60,123 nucleotides of DNA from Gammaproteobacteria bacterium (lineage in GTDB: Bacteria; Pseudomonadota; Gammaproteobacteria; Steroidobacterales; Steroidobacteraceae), in the NCBI GenBank assembly GCA_027459765.1, contig DAIDHD010000025.1:1-60123 (forward strand), in the 5' to 3' direction. The position numbers and the translations under genes are program-made. The first letter of the stretch is position 1. The number at the start of each line of letters is the position of its first letter. The notes below the pieces were generated by a model. It did not search any database. It saw only the letters and a list, made by a program, of their open reading frames with translations, and was not told where the DNA came from. Below, piece after piece: positions 45,527 to 60,123 of the stretch.

Positions 45527-46684
45527 TCAGGAGCGGCGTACGCCGGTCGGCAGGCTCGATCGGGCACGCGACACGACGATCCGGTCCCCAGCGCGGCGCA
45601 CGGTCACACCGTCGAGGGATTCCAGAAAGGCGGCGAAGGAATCCGGGTCGGTGCTCGCGAAGGAGCCGCTGATGGTCATGGCACGGACCGCCGGATCGGC
45701 GATGCTGAACTGGATCTCGTTGTAGCGGTTGAACTCCTCGGCCACGGCCCCGAGCGGCTTGCGCTCGAACACGATCTTTCCCTCGAGCCAGGCGGTGGCC
45801 TCACGCAGGTCCACGACCTCCGCCAGTGGCGGCAAAACCCCGCCCACCACGGTTACCCGCTGGCCGGGATTGATTCGCAAGGAGTGTGGCGTTGCCTCCC
45901 GGGGCGGTTCGGCGCCCGGATCGACGGCATCCCGCCGACTGACCGCCACCAGCACCTGACCCTTCATGACGGTAACCGCGGTCGAATCGGCGTGGTGGTA
46001 GACGTCGAATGCCGTACCAACGGCGACGGCGTCGGTGGACCCGGCACGCACGTGCAGTGGCCGACGGGTGTCGTGCGCCACCTCGAGCGATACCTCGCCG
46101 CGCTGCAGGTCGACCACGCGCTCCGTGGGTGAAATTCGTACGGTGGCGGTGGTGTCCGTATTGGCCCGCAACGTCGAGCCGTCGGCGAGCGTTAGGGTGC
46201 GCTGTTCGCCGCGCAACGTACTCACCGTGGTGACGATGGGTGGAGCCGCCGCGTGCCATTGTCCGCGGACCAGGACCACGGCGAGACCGGTGACGGAAGC
46301 CGCCACCGCCCAGCGCAGCGCCGCGCGACGTCCGCGGTGCACCGCGACCGCGGCCGGCGCCTCGGCAGACGCCCGCCCGAGTTCCTGGGTCGGCTCCACC
46401 ATCGCGGCGTGAGTGTCGAGGGATGTTACGGTTTCATGGTCCGCGCTGCGCGCGTGCCGCACCCAGTCCTCGGCACTCCTCGTCGACTCGCGGCAGGCGG
46501 CCGCGAGCGTGCGTTCGATGGCAGCCACGCCGAGATATTCCTCCACGTGCAGCGGCGAGGCCTTGAGCCAGGCCAGGAATTCGGCCCGCTCCGAATCGTC
46601 GAGCTTGCGTGTGCGGTGGGCGGCGAACCAGTTCGCGGCGATACGGCTGATCTCGGCGCGAACGCGGGCATCCTGTGCATTCAT
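45527..46684 (-). CDS. FecR-type anti-sigma factor / signal transducer
   Basis: 385-residue inner-membrane protein: N-terminal DUF4880/anti-sigma region (about 8-60; ANWFAAHRTRKLDDSERAEF, WLKASPLHVEEY), one TM helix (about 122-141), FecR domain (LRGEQRTLTLADGS, AVGTAFDVY, INPGQRVTV) and a C-terminal STN-like part. It would bind the sigma factor inside and the receptor's STN domain in the periplasm. Start ATG 46684 has GAGGTGA 5 nt upstream; that Shine-Dalgarno includes the sigma-factor stop codon, so translation is coupled. Confidence 0.92.
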   Translation of the reverse strand: MNAQDARVRAEISRIAANWFAAHRTRKLDDSERAEFLAWLKASPLHVEEYLGVAAIERTLAAACRESTRSAEDWVRHARSADHETVTSLDTHAAMVEPTQELGRASAEAPAAVAVHRGRRAALRWAVAASVTGLAVVLVRGQWHAAAPPIVTTVSTLRGEQRTLTLADGSTLRANTDTTATVRISPTERVVDLQRGEVSLEVAHDTRRPLHVRAGSTDAVAVGTAFDVYHHADSTAVTVMKGQVLVAVSRRDAVDPGAEPPREATPHSLRINPGQRVTVVGGVLPPLAEVVDLREATAWLEGKIVFERKPLGAVAEEFNRYNEIQFSIADPAVRAMTISGSFASTDPDSFAAFLESLDGVTVRRAGDRIVVSRARSSLPTGVRRS

Positions 46685-46689
46685 GGGTC

Positions 46690-47205
46690 TCACCTCATCC
46701 TTGACATGCGCTTGCGACAGTGCGCGAGCGCGGTTCCCAGATACTTCTGCACCATGTGCGTCGAGACGCCCAGGCGCTCGGCAATCTCCTGATAGCTCAA
46801 ACCGTGTTCGTACTTGAGGTGCACCACCGCACGCGCCTTTGGCGGCAGTTGCGCGAGCACCTCGTTCAGTCGCGCCACGCGTGTATCGAGGTCGAACAAC
46901 TCCTCGAACCCGCTCGCACGCGCCAATTCTTCCTCGCCGAAGGCCTCGTCCAGGTCGACCGAGACACCCTGTCGGCTTGCGAGCACCGCGTGTTCGACCA
47001 CGAGGTTGCTCGCCACGGTGTAGAGATAGCCCTCCGGGTTGCGGATGGCGTCCGCATCCTTGACCCGCAACAGCCGCAGGTACACCTCCTGCACCAGATC
47101 GGCCGCATCACTCTTCTGCTTCAGGCGGCGCGAAAAAAAAGCCTGCAGCGCAGAGCGGTGCTCGGCGAACAATCGCTCCCACAGGGACGGCTTTGGTTCG
47201 GCCAT
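46690..47205 (-). CDS. FecI-type ECF sigma factor
   Basis: 171-residue ECF sigma factor: region 2 (LFAEHRSALQAFFSRRL, DAADLVQEVYLRLLRV, NPEGYLYTVASNLV) and region 4 helix-turn-helix (LPPKARAVVHLKYEHGLSYQ, IAERLGVSTHMVQKYL). It should transcribe the FecA-type receptor gene when the ligand binds. I take ATG 47205; an upstream in-frame TTG at 47262 would add 19 residues of no homology. First gene of the sigma/anti-sigma/receptor set. Confidence 0.93.
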   Translation of the reverse strand: MAEPKPSLWERLFAEHRSALQAFFSRRLKQKSDAADLVQEVYLRLLRVKDADAIRNPEGYLYTVASNLVVEHAVLASRQGVSVDLDEAFGEEELARASGFEELFDLDTRVARLNEVLAQLPPKARAVVHLKYEHGLSYQEIAERLGVSTHMVQKYLGTALAHCRKRMSRMR

Positions 47206-47554
47206 GGCGTCGTGAGCAGCGGTTCCCGGCGAGCGCAATTCAGGCGGCCACGTCAGCCGCAACTCTGGTCTACCTTATATGAGTGCCCAGTGGCGAAAGT
47301 CGCTACCGGAATCTCCTGACCGACTGGAATAGCCCCGACGGATGCCGTTGGCGTAGCCTGAGGTATCGCGCATCCAACCAGCGGACGCCCGGGGCGGCTC
47401 GATCGGGTGATCGATATTTTTGGGTAGCCGAATTTCCACCCGACCACTCTTACACTATGGGACCAAGGAAAAGGAGCCATGGAGTAGGCGCGGCTTCCTT
47501 GCGTCGTCTTTCCTGTCTCGACAGAGAGGCGCGTCGGTCCCTTCTTTCAAGTTC
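47206..47554. other. Intergenic region upstream of the sigma factor gene
   Basis: No supported gene. A TATAAG element on the minus strand (around plus 47275-47280) may be the -10 box for the sigma factor gene. The plus strand has a GGAG followed by ATG-GAG-TAG near 47471-47487, which encodes nothing. Confidence 0.4.
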
Positions 47555-47572
47555 CGCCCCGGCCCCGGGGCG
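47555..47572 (-). terminator. Terminator of the M28/amidohydrolase operon
   Basis: Inverted repeat CGCCCCGG/CCGGGGCG (8-bp arms, tight loop) 17 bp after the last stop codon of the operon. Confidence 0.55.
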
Positions 47573-47588
47573 TGCCGTGGGGATTCGG

Positions 47589-48841
47589 CTAGCGGGCTTC
47601 CCCGGCGGCGAGCCGCTTGAGATAACGATCTCGCAGTTCCGTCTGCCGCGAGCGCAGCGGCACGTCGCGGCCGTTGGCCCAGACCCGATCCGGCAACGAG
47701 GCCAGCTCCAGCGGATCACCGCTCCACAGCACGAGATCGGCACGGCGGCCGATCTCGATGCGTCCGCGGGTGGCACCCACGCCGAATACGTCGGCTGGAT
47801 TGGCGGTGAGGGCGGCGAGTGCGGCCTCCCAGGGAAGACCGTGTGCGACGGCGTTGCCGGCCAGCTGGCGCGCGGTGCGCGCGAACTCGGTATTGTCGCT
47901 GGAAAATGCGATCAACACGCCGCTGCGTGCGAGCCGCGCTGCATTGTCGAGCGTGGCTCCCAGGCGATCGAAGCTCTTGGGCAGGTCCTCGAGCGGATTG
48001 AGCACCACCGGCACGTGCGCCTGCGCGAGTTCCCGACCCACCACCCACGCCTCGGCCCCGCCCCAGATCACCGGGTTCATGCCGTTGCGCCGGGCGAATG
48101 ACAGCACCGCGAGAATGTCCGCGGCGCGCTGCACCCTGAACACCACGTGGCCACCCTTGAGATAACGTGCCAGCACGTCGCGGCCGGCCGGATGCAGCAG
48201 GGCGCCCGCCCCGGCCGCCACGCCGTGTGCCTCGGCGATTGCCTGGTCGAGCAGCATGAATTCCGCGGCGCGCGTGCCGCCGGCGCGGCGCGCGCCGTCC
48301 CCGCCCATGTCGAGCAGCAGGAAGTGACTGTCCGGCAGGACCGCGTCGAAGCGCCCGTCAAGGCTGACCGCGGCGCCCTGGCCGCCGACGATGGTGTCGC
48401 CGACCCCGGGGGCCAGCATGGTCCACGTCACGCCTTCGAGACGGGTGATGGGCACGAAGTCCGAGCGCGGGTTGTAGGCGAGGGTGATGTCGAGCTCCGG
48501 TCGCCACTGCTCGTTCCAGGCGGGCGACTGCGCGTCGAGGGTGGTGTCGTTCGCCTGCGGTTCCGCCGCCACGTCCTCGAGGCCGACGCCGCTCATGCCG
48601 CCGAACAGGCCCGGTGTGAGCGGACGCCCATGCGCCTCGATCACCGTGGTGCCCGCGGGCGCTGCGAGCGCGACGCCGATCGCGGCGACAGAGCCATCGT
48701 GCAGCAGCACGTCACCGTGCCCGAGCGTGCCCTGGCGACTCTCCGTGTACACCGTGGCACCGCGAATCAGCACGTCCTCGGCGCGCGCGCCGGCGGCAAC
48801 CCACAGCGCCGCCGCCAGCACACACCAGGTAAATGGTCTGG

Positions 48842-48845
<4 letters not shown>
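47589..48845 (-). CDS. Amidohydrolase-superfamily protein lacking metal ligands
   Basis: 418-residue exported protein (signal peptide about 1-22) of the imidazolonepropionase-like amidohydrolase group: composite beta-sandwich (DVLIRGATVYT, GRIEIGRRADLVLWSGDP) and TIM barrel. The diagnostic HxH after TPGL reads LFGGMSG, the second-shell VHCHRA motif reads VFRVQRA, and the later barrel His is Gly (VIWGGAEAW). Only the Asp in FSSDNT remains. It is therefore probably catalytically dead. Its ATG overlaps the stop of the active-looking homologue upstream, suggesting a heteromeric partner. Confidence 0.85.
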
Positions 48846-50436
<1,591 letters not shown>

Positions 50437-50440
<4 letters not shown>

Positions 50441-52077
50441 GGTGCCGCCGGGTCCGGATAGGCGAAGGGATCGGTCACCCGCGGCGGGGTCGGTACCGGC
50501 TTGACGGGCAACGGCTCGGCGGCATCGGCCGCATCGAGCAGCATCGCGGCGAGTACCACCACGGCCTGGCGCAGATCCTCGCTGCGCAGGTGATCGAAGG
50601 TGTCGACGTCGGTGTGGTGCACGCGCGATTCGTAGTCCAGGGGGTCCTGAATGAACTGGAAGCCGGGCAGGCCGACGCGCTCCATGAGTACGTGATCCGT
50701 GCCGTAGGTCGGTTCGGTGACCACGCTGCTCGCGCCGAGGCTTGCAAGCGGCGCCAGCCACTCGCGCAGAATCGGCGCCGCGCCGAAGTTGCCCTCGGCG
50801 TAGATGCCGCGGATCCTGCCGGAACCGTTGTCGATGTTGAAGTAGCCGGCGAGTTGCGCGGCCTCGGGCAGCTCCGTCACCGGATAGGCGTTCTGCGTGG
50901 CGAAGTACGGGCCCAAGGCTTTGAGGTCCGGGTCGGTCGATTCGGGACGCCGCGCCAGGTGCGTCTGCACGTAGGCGGCCGACCCGAGCAGGCCCTGTTC
51001 CTCGCCCGACCAGAGCGCGAAGCGGATGGTGCGTTTGGTTTGCAGGTGCAGGCTGGCGAGCAGGCGCGCCGCCTCCATCACCACCGCCGAGCCCGCTCCG
51101 TTGTCGGCCGCGCCGTCCGCGGCCACCCAGCTGTCGAGGTGCGCGCCCGCCATCACGAAGCCCGCCTTCGCGTCCCGGCCCGGGATCTCCGCGAACACGT
51201 TGTAGGCCTTGGGGTCCGAGTCCTCGAAGTGCACCCGATTGTCGATTTCAAGGCGCACCTCGCCCGACTTGGCGAGCCGCGCGAGCTTGCGGTAGTCCTC
51301 GGCGGCCAGTTCGATGGCGGGCAGCTTCGGCGTGCGGCCGCGCTGGTAGGCGTAGCCTTCGCCGTGTATCAGGTGTCCGTCGATGCGCGACATGCGCACC
51401 GACGCGAGCGCGCCCTCCGAGGCGAGGAAGGCGTCGAGCTTGAAGCCGAACAGAAACCGCTCCAGGCGGCGCTTGTCGGCGTCCGGATCGAAGGTCGGTG
51501 GCTGGAAGCGGTTCAGCTTGGATATGTCGCTCTCGCTCAGGCGCTGGAAGGGAACCTCGGTCTCGTCCTTCGGCGGCGCGGGCCAGGAGGTCAGCACGAT
51601 CTTGCCCGCGAGCTTGCCGCGCCACTGCGCGAAGTCCTTTTCCGTCTTCATCGGCGCGACCACGATGGCAGCGGTCAGAGGTCCGTCCGTGGCCGGCGTC
51701 CATGCGATCGGGATGGAGCGCAATTCGAGCGGTCGCGGCGCCACCATGCGCGCGTGCGCGGATTCGATCCACCAGCCGCGGCCGAAATCGAATCCCTCCA
51801 GGTGCACGTTCTTGAGGCCCCAGCCCTTGAACTGCGCCTGAGTCCAGCGCTCCGCCTCGCGCATCGCGGGAGAATTGGTCATGCGTCCACCGATGCGGTC
51901 CGCCAGGTACTCGACGGTCTCGACGACCTGGCCGTGATTGAACTCCGCGTCGATCAGCCGATTGACCATCGCGCCGTCAACCGCCGGGCGCTCGGCCGCC
52001 ATGCTCGCGAATGCCGCCAATGAGCCGAGCGTCAGCCCGGCCGCGACCGCGATTGGCCGTTTAAGATTCCTGCGCAT
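50437..52077 (-). CDS. M28 family metallopeptidase (aminopeptidase-like)
   Basis: 546-residue exported Zn peptidase: signal peptide (about 1-28), PA-domain insertion (about 130-300) and catalytic domain with AGAHLDSW, ADGAADNGAG, SGEEQGLLGS and VHHTDVDTFDHL, giving the His-Asp-Glu-Asp-His co-catalytic Zn set. Likely an aminopeptidase or carboxypeptidase acting on imported or periplasmic peptides. ATG at 52077 has GGTGA 8 nt upstream. First gene of a three-gene coupled operon with two amidohydrolase genes. Confidence 0.92.
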
Positions 52078-52160
52078 GATGAGATTCACCCCCAATGGTG
52101 TTTTTCCGTGAAAGCTATCACCGCCACCCTTGCTCCGCCAGCGCAGCGTCACTCGAGGAC

Positions 52161-53579
52161 TCACGCGGCGAGCGGCGGGCGATGCAGGTCGGGCAGCACG
52201 GCCCGTTCGTAGGCGGAGGCGATCCGCAAGGCGTCGAGTTCGCCGCGGTTGGGAACCACGAATTGCACCCCCATGGGGCGCCCGGCGGCATCGAAACCGG
52301 CCGGCGCGGCGAGCGCCGGGCAGCCTGAAAAGGTCACGAGCAGCGCCGCCTGCATCCACTCGTGATAGGTACGCATCGGTCTACCGGCGATCGCATCCGG
52401 ATAGTCGTCGCCCACGGGGAAGGGGAAGACCTGGGCCGTGGGCAGCACCAGTGCGTCGTAGCGCTCCAAGAAGCGGCGGACGCACTCGGCCCACTCGCCG
52501 CGCACCGCCGAGGCCGCAGCGACGTCGTAGGCGGAGAGCGCGAGGCCGGTCTCGACCTCGAAACACGCCTTGGCGCCCAGCACGGCGCGGGTGGCCGGAT
52601 TGCGGTAGTAGGGCAGGAGCAGCGCCCCGAGCTGCCAGGCGCGCAGGCGTTGCGCGGCCTGCCAGAGTGCGGGGTAATCGAAGTCCGGCGCCGCGGCTTC
52701 GACGTGACAGCCGTGAGCCTCGAGGGCGCGCAGTGCGCGCTCGCACACCGCGAGCACGCCCGGCTCGCAGGGCGTGTGGCCGTGCAAGTCGCCGCCCCAG
52801 GCGAGTCGCAGGCCGGCGAGGTCGCGGTCGAGCGAGCCGAGGAATGCGGAGCCGTCGCCGGGGATCGACAGCGGCGCGCGCGGATCGTAGCCCGATTGCA
52901 CGGCCATCAGCACCGCCAGGTCGCGAACGCTGCGCGCCATCGGGCCGAGCACGCTCATCGACGGCAACCAGCCATCGGTCGCGTCCATGGGCACGCGGCC
53001 GATGCTCGGCCGCAGGCCGAAGATGCCGTTCCACCCCGCCGGATTGCGCAGGCTGCCGCCGTAGTCCGAGCCGTCGGCGAGCGGCAGCATGCCGAGCGCC
53101 ACCGCAACGGCAGCGCCACCGCTGCTGCCGCCGGCCGAGAGCGCGGGGTCGTAGGCATTGCGGGTGGCGCCGTAGACGCGGTTGTCGGTGTGCGACCCCA
53201 GGCCGAACTCCGGCGTGTTGGTCTTGCCGACGAAAATCACGCCGGCGGCGCGCAGTCGCGCCACCATGAGCGAGTCCGCCGCGGGTCGAAAGCCCGCCAG
53301 CAGCGGCGAGCCCATGGTCATGGGGTAGCCGCGCAGCGCCTGCAAGTCCTTCACCGCGAACGGCAGGCCGTGCAAGGCGCCGGCAGCCGCGCCGCGCGCG
53401 AGCGCCGCATCCGCGTCACGCGCCTCGTTGAGCAGCGCGTCGCGATCGCCCAGCGCGACGATGGCATTGAAGCGCGGGTTCAGGCGCGCGATCCGGTCGA
53501 GGTGCGCGGTCATCACCTCGACACAGGACAGCCGGCGTGCGCGGATTGCCGCGGCGATTCCGACGGCGTCGAGATCCAC
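52161..53579 (-). CDS. Amidase signature family enzyme
   Basis: 472-residue amidase with the Ser-cisSer-Lys triad: Lys in PFAVKDLQ, the Gly/Ser-rich SAGGSSGGAAVAVALG and nucleophile Ser in DGSDYGGSLRNPAG. No signal peptide, so cytosolic. Could hydrolyse carboxamides or be an Asp/Glu-tRNA amidase relative; absence of gatB/gatC nearby argues for a free amidase. Start is GTG at 53579, 9 bp after the stop of the small secreted protein, so probably an operon. Confidence 0.92.
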   Translation of the reverse strand: MDLDAVGIAAAIRARRLSCVEVMTAHLDRIARLNPRFNAIVALGDRDALLNEARDADAALARGAAAGALHGLPFAVKDLQALRGYPMTMGSPLLAGFRPAADSLMVARLRAAGVIFVGKTNTPEFGLGSHTDNRVYGATRNAYDPALSAGGSSGGAAVAVALGMLPLADGSDYGGSLRNPAGWNGIFGLRPSIGRVPMDATDGWLPSMSVLGPMARSVRDLAVLMAVQSGYDPRAPLSIPGDGSAFLGSLDRDLAGLRLAWGGDLHGHTPCEPGVLAVCERALRALEAHGCHVEAAAPDFDYPALWQAAQRLRAWQLGALLLPYYRNPATRAVLGAKACFEVETGLALSAYDVAAASAVRGEWAECVRRFLERYDALVLPTAQVFPFPVGDDYPDAIAGRPMRTYHEWMQAALLVTFSGCPALAAPAGFDAAGRPMGVQFVVPNRGELDALRIASAYERAVLPDLHRPPLAA

Positions 53580-53588
53580 GCCGCAGCG

Positions 53589-54002
53589 CTACTTCAGGCT
53601 CGCCTGCATGCGAGCCGCCGCCGCGCGCGCCGCCTCGAGGGTGGTGGCCGCGAGCGCCTGCTTGCCGGCGGCCAGCGCTTGCTGCGCCGCCTTGAGCTTC
53701 GGCGAGGCGGCGCCGTCCACCAGCACGCCGTTGCCGAGCGACGCGCAGGGGTTGGCCTGCGACGGGTCGAAACCGGCTCCCTTCGGACCGACCAGGCAAT
53801 TGATGGAGTGATGCACGTGCATGTGCACGTCATCGAGGCTGGTCGAACTGGCGGCCAGGGAGGCGTGCAACGCCGCGCCTTGCCACTCCTGATCCAGATC
53901 GGCGCCGTGCACCCGCGGCGCGGCCGCCATGAGCCCGGCCACCAGCAGTGCGAGCCCGAGCGCCCGGAGTTGCACAGCCCGTTTCACCGAAGATCGATCC
54001 AT
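53589..54002 (-). CDS. Small exported protein with His-rich motif, function unknown
   Basis: 137-residue protein: signal peptide (about 1-33), then DVHMHVHHSINCLVG and a second Cys in QANPCASLGNG, and a C-terminal Ala-rich helical region (KLKAAQQALAAGKQALAA). His/Cys clustering suggests metal binding. I do not recognise a named family. ATG at 54002 follows GGAG by about 10 nt. Operon with the amidase gene. Confidence 0.7.
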   Translation of the reverse strand: MDRSSVKRAVQLRALGLALLVAGLMAAAPRVHGADLDQEWQGAALHASLAASSTSLDDVHMHVHHSINCLVGPKGAGFDPSQANPCASLGNGVLVDGAASPKLKAAQQALAAGKQALAATTLEAARAAAARMQASLK

Positions 54003-54197
54003 GCTCGCGGTCTCCTCACTGACGATGTCGTGAACGGTATCACCTTCGGGGGCGTTGCCAAGCCTTCAGAAGCACGGCTGACCGGCCGATAGTCTTCGAG
54101 GCGGGCCATGTCGGCCGGCCGGACGACGGCTTGCCCGGTGGGAGCCGTCCTCGTCAAGAGCCGCAGCAGCCGATTGACGTCCTCGAAAAGGTTCTTC

Positions 54198-58664
<4,467 letters not shown>

Positions 58665-59486
58665 GCCGGCTGGCGACGGCATTCAACGACACATCGCAAA
58701 AAGCTGGGTCCGAAAGCCCCGTCGAGATGACGAATACTGGTCCGTGAAGCGGCGGCCCACTCGATGGCAGCGGGTCGGCGCGATCCCGCTCAGAAGCGCA
58801 GGTCCCCTTCCAGTGGACAGCTCCGGCCGACCATACTGTGGAAGTACCGCGTAGTCGTATCCGCGAAATTGTCCTGTACGCCTGCGAGCGCAGGGAAGGA
58901 CTGTTGTTTGTTGATTAACTTGTCAGGATCAATTGCACGACGGGCGATGGGACATGAGAGAGCGCCTAGCCGATGCCGCTCTGACCGCGCAGTACGAAGG
59001 CCTTGGTCTCGAGGGTGGCCTTGGGCGCGAGCCTATCGAGGTCCGGGCGCGCGAACCCGCGACCACTACTTCCTGATGTAGGTCGTCCTGGGCCGTATCC
59101 TTGTTTGCGCCCTTCTTGGGCTTGTGCGGCCGCAAACACATCGATGAGACATGAGGCGGCGATCGATGATCCTCCTCGATGCTACCGGAACGAGCGCCTG
59201 ATGGCCGATTTGTGTCATCGTCGAGCGGCTGCAGTGCTTTCACGTGGTCGATTCTTCAAACCGATTAGATTCTGGTTAACAAATCACAATGAACCGGTAA
59301 TTATGCGGGCGGCGTGTCGCAGTGATGACTTTCGCCCCGCGCTGCATTACGGTTAACCCGACTAACCAATTGCGCACGCGGGACCGACGTCCGCGCGAGC
59401 GACCCAACCCGGTGCGAGCCGCGCTGCGGACCGCGCCAAGTCTCTGGCGTGGAGCTGGGAGATCATGGGATGAACACGGAGAACTC
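58665..59486. other. 822-bp intergenic region
   Basis: No convincing gene. A 40-codon frame (58954-59076) lacks a Shine-Dalgarno. An AT-richer stretch at 59250-59360 contains two GGTTAAC motifs and may hold the promoter of the downstream amidase gene. No tRNA, IS end or clear terminator seen. Confidence 0.5.
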
Positions 59487-60123
59487 ATGGATCGCAGGGG
59501 ATTCATCAAAAGTGCGGGTGCATTGACCGTGGCCGGGAGCGCCGCCGGCGGTGCGGGCGGCGCGGTGGCAGCGGCCGAGGGCGGCGGGTCGGCGGAGGGC
59601 TCCTTCGACGTCACCGAGCGGTCTGTGGCGGCCCTGCAACAGGAGTTGGCGGCCGGGCGCGTGACCTCGGAGCAGCTCACCAGCGCTTATTTATGGCGGA
59701 TAGCCCGCTACGATCACCACGGCCCGGCGCATCACTCGGTGCTGGCCGTGAATCCGGACGCTATGGCGGTGGCGCGCACCCTGGATGCGGAACGCCGCGC
59801 CGGCAAGCTGCGCGGGCCGCTGCACGGGGTCCCCGTGATCGTGAAGGACAACATCGAGACGAAGGACCCGGTGGCGACCACCGCGGGGTCGCTCGCGCTC
59901 GCCGGGTCGCGCCGGACGGCGGATGCGCCGCTGGTCGCGAGACTGCGCGCCGCAGGCGCGATCATCTTGGGCAAAGCCAACTTGAGCGAGTGGGCGAATT
60001 TTCGTTCGACCCGTTCGCAGAGTGGTTGGAGCGGGGTGGGCGGGCAGACGGGCAATGCCTATGACCGCAACCGCAATCCGTCGGGCTCGAGCGCGGGGTC
60101 GGCGGTGGCGGCGGCGCTGTCGT
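59487..60123 (+). CDS. Tat-exported amidase (3' end outside window)
   Basis: 212 codons are visible and the gene continues past the right edge. The N-terminus DRRGFIKSAGALTVAG is a twin-arginine signal ending near AVAAAEG. Amidase signature follows: Lys in VPVIVKDNIE, and the Ser-rich NPSGSSAGSAVAAAL, where the cis-Ser lies; the nucleophile Ser is beyond the window. GGAG sits 5 nt before the ATG at 59487. Periplasmic counterpart of the cytosolic amidase at 52.2 kb; such enzymes often act on peptide amides. Confidence 0.9.
   Translation, partial: MDRRGFIKSAGALTVAGSAAGGAGGAVAAAEGGGSAEGSFDVTERSVAALQQELAAGRVTSEQLTSAYLWRIARYDHHGPAHHSVLAVNPDAMAVARTLDAERRAGKLRGPLHGVPVIVKDNIETKDPVATTAGSLALAGSRRTADAPLVARLRAAGAIILGKANLSEWANFRSTRSQSGWSGVGGQTGNAYDRNRNPSGSSAGSAVAAALS

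Noticed and set aside
58954..59076. 40-codon frame in the intergenic region before the last amidase gene
   Set aside because: No Shine-Dalgarno, no recognisable family, no coding context.
58929..59243. 104-codon minus-strand frame in the same intergenic region
   Set aside because: Basic, low-complexity translation with no ribosome site or homology that I recognise.

Overview
The window is about 60 kb of GC-rich DNA packed with genes on both strands. It comes from a Gram-negative chromosome: lipoprotein and Tat signals, two TonB-dependent receptors, a FecI/FecR pair and L33/L28 genes. Conserved neighbourhoods (ftsY-ftsE-ftsX-rpoH divergent from rsmD-coaD-ggt, and mutM, rpmG, rpmB, radC, dut, coaBC, pyrE close together) point to a gammaproteobacterium. 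UrcA, DUF6763, propeller-type hybrid kinases and abundant secreted peptidases fit the Xanthomonadales/Steroidobacteraceae side of that class. This placement is inference from gene content and order only.

Region 1 (1-16.3 kb) is mostly housekeeping. It holds an HDAC-family deacetylase (cut by the left edge), the heat-shock sigma factor rpoH behind a CIRCE-like operator, ftsXEY, rsmD-coaD-ggt joined by 4-nt overlaps, mutM, rpmB-rpmG, a GDT1/MneA-type manganese exporter, radC, dut, coaBC, a DUF4124 protein, pyrE, an AmpG-like permease, marC and trmB.

Region 2 (16.3-25.5 kb) carries a small membrane protein overlapping a ClsC-like phospholipase D lipoprotein, a LytS/LytTR-type two-component pair, UrcA, inorganic pyrophosphatase, a seven-bladed beta-propeller lipoprotein, an S53 (sedolisin) protease and a cupin.

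Region 3 (25.5-36.9 kb) has a TonB receptor divergent from an L,D-transpeptidase, the DUF1800/DUF1501 export pair, an M20-like protein with altered metal ligands, a cyclase-family hydrolase, a carboxymuconolactone-decarboxylase-family protein, and a TIR-TM-TolB-like-TPR protein.

Region 4 (36.9-40.5 kb) is accessory and looks less GC-rich. It has a tandem NTF2-like secreted protein, a multi-TM protein, a mazEF-type module with a tandem palindromic operator, a vapBC module whose vapC is frameshifted, and tRNA-Gly(CCC). A degenerate copy of the tRNA 3' end lies 886 bp away, so vapBC is bracketed like a small integrated element.

Region 5 (40.5-60.1 kb) looks devoted to sensing and using peptides or amides: an S9 peptidase, a full FecI-FecR-FecA surface-signalling set, a coupled M28 peptidase/amidohydrolase/amidohydrolase operon in which one amidohydrolase has lost its metal ligands, a cytosolic amidase with a small secreted protein, a 1488-residue hybrid sensor kinase, and a Tat-exported amidase cut by the right edge.

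Most convergent gene pairs in the second half share a strong GC hairpin as terminator. Several transcripts look leaderless or start with TTG/GTG.
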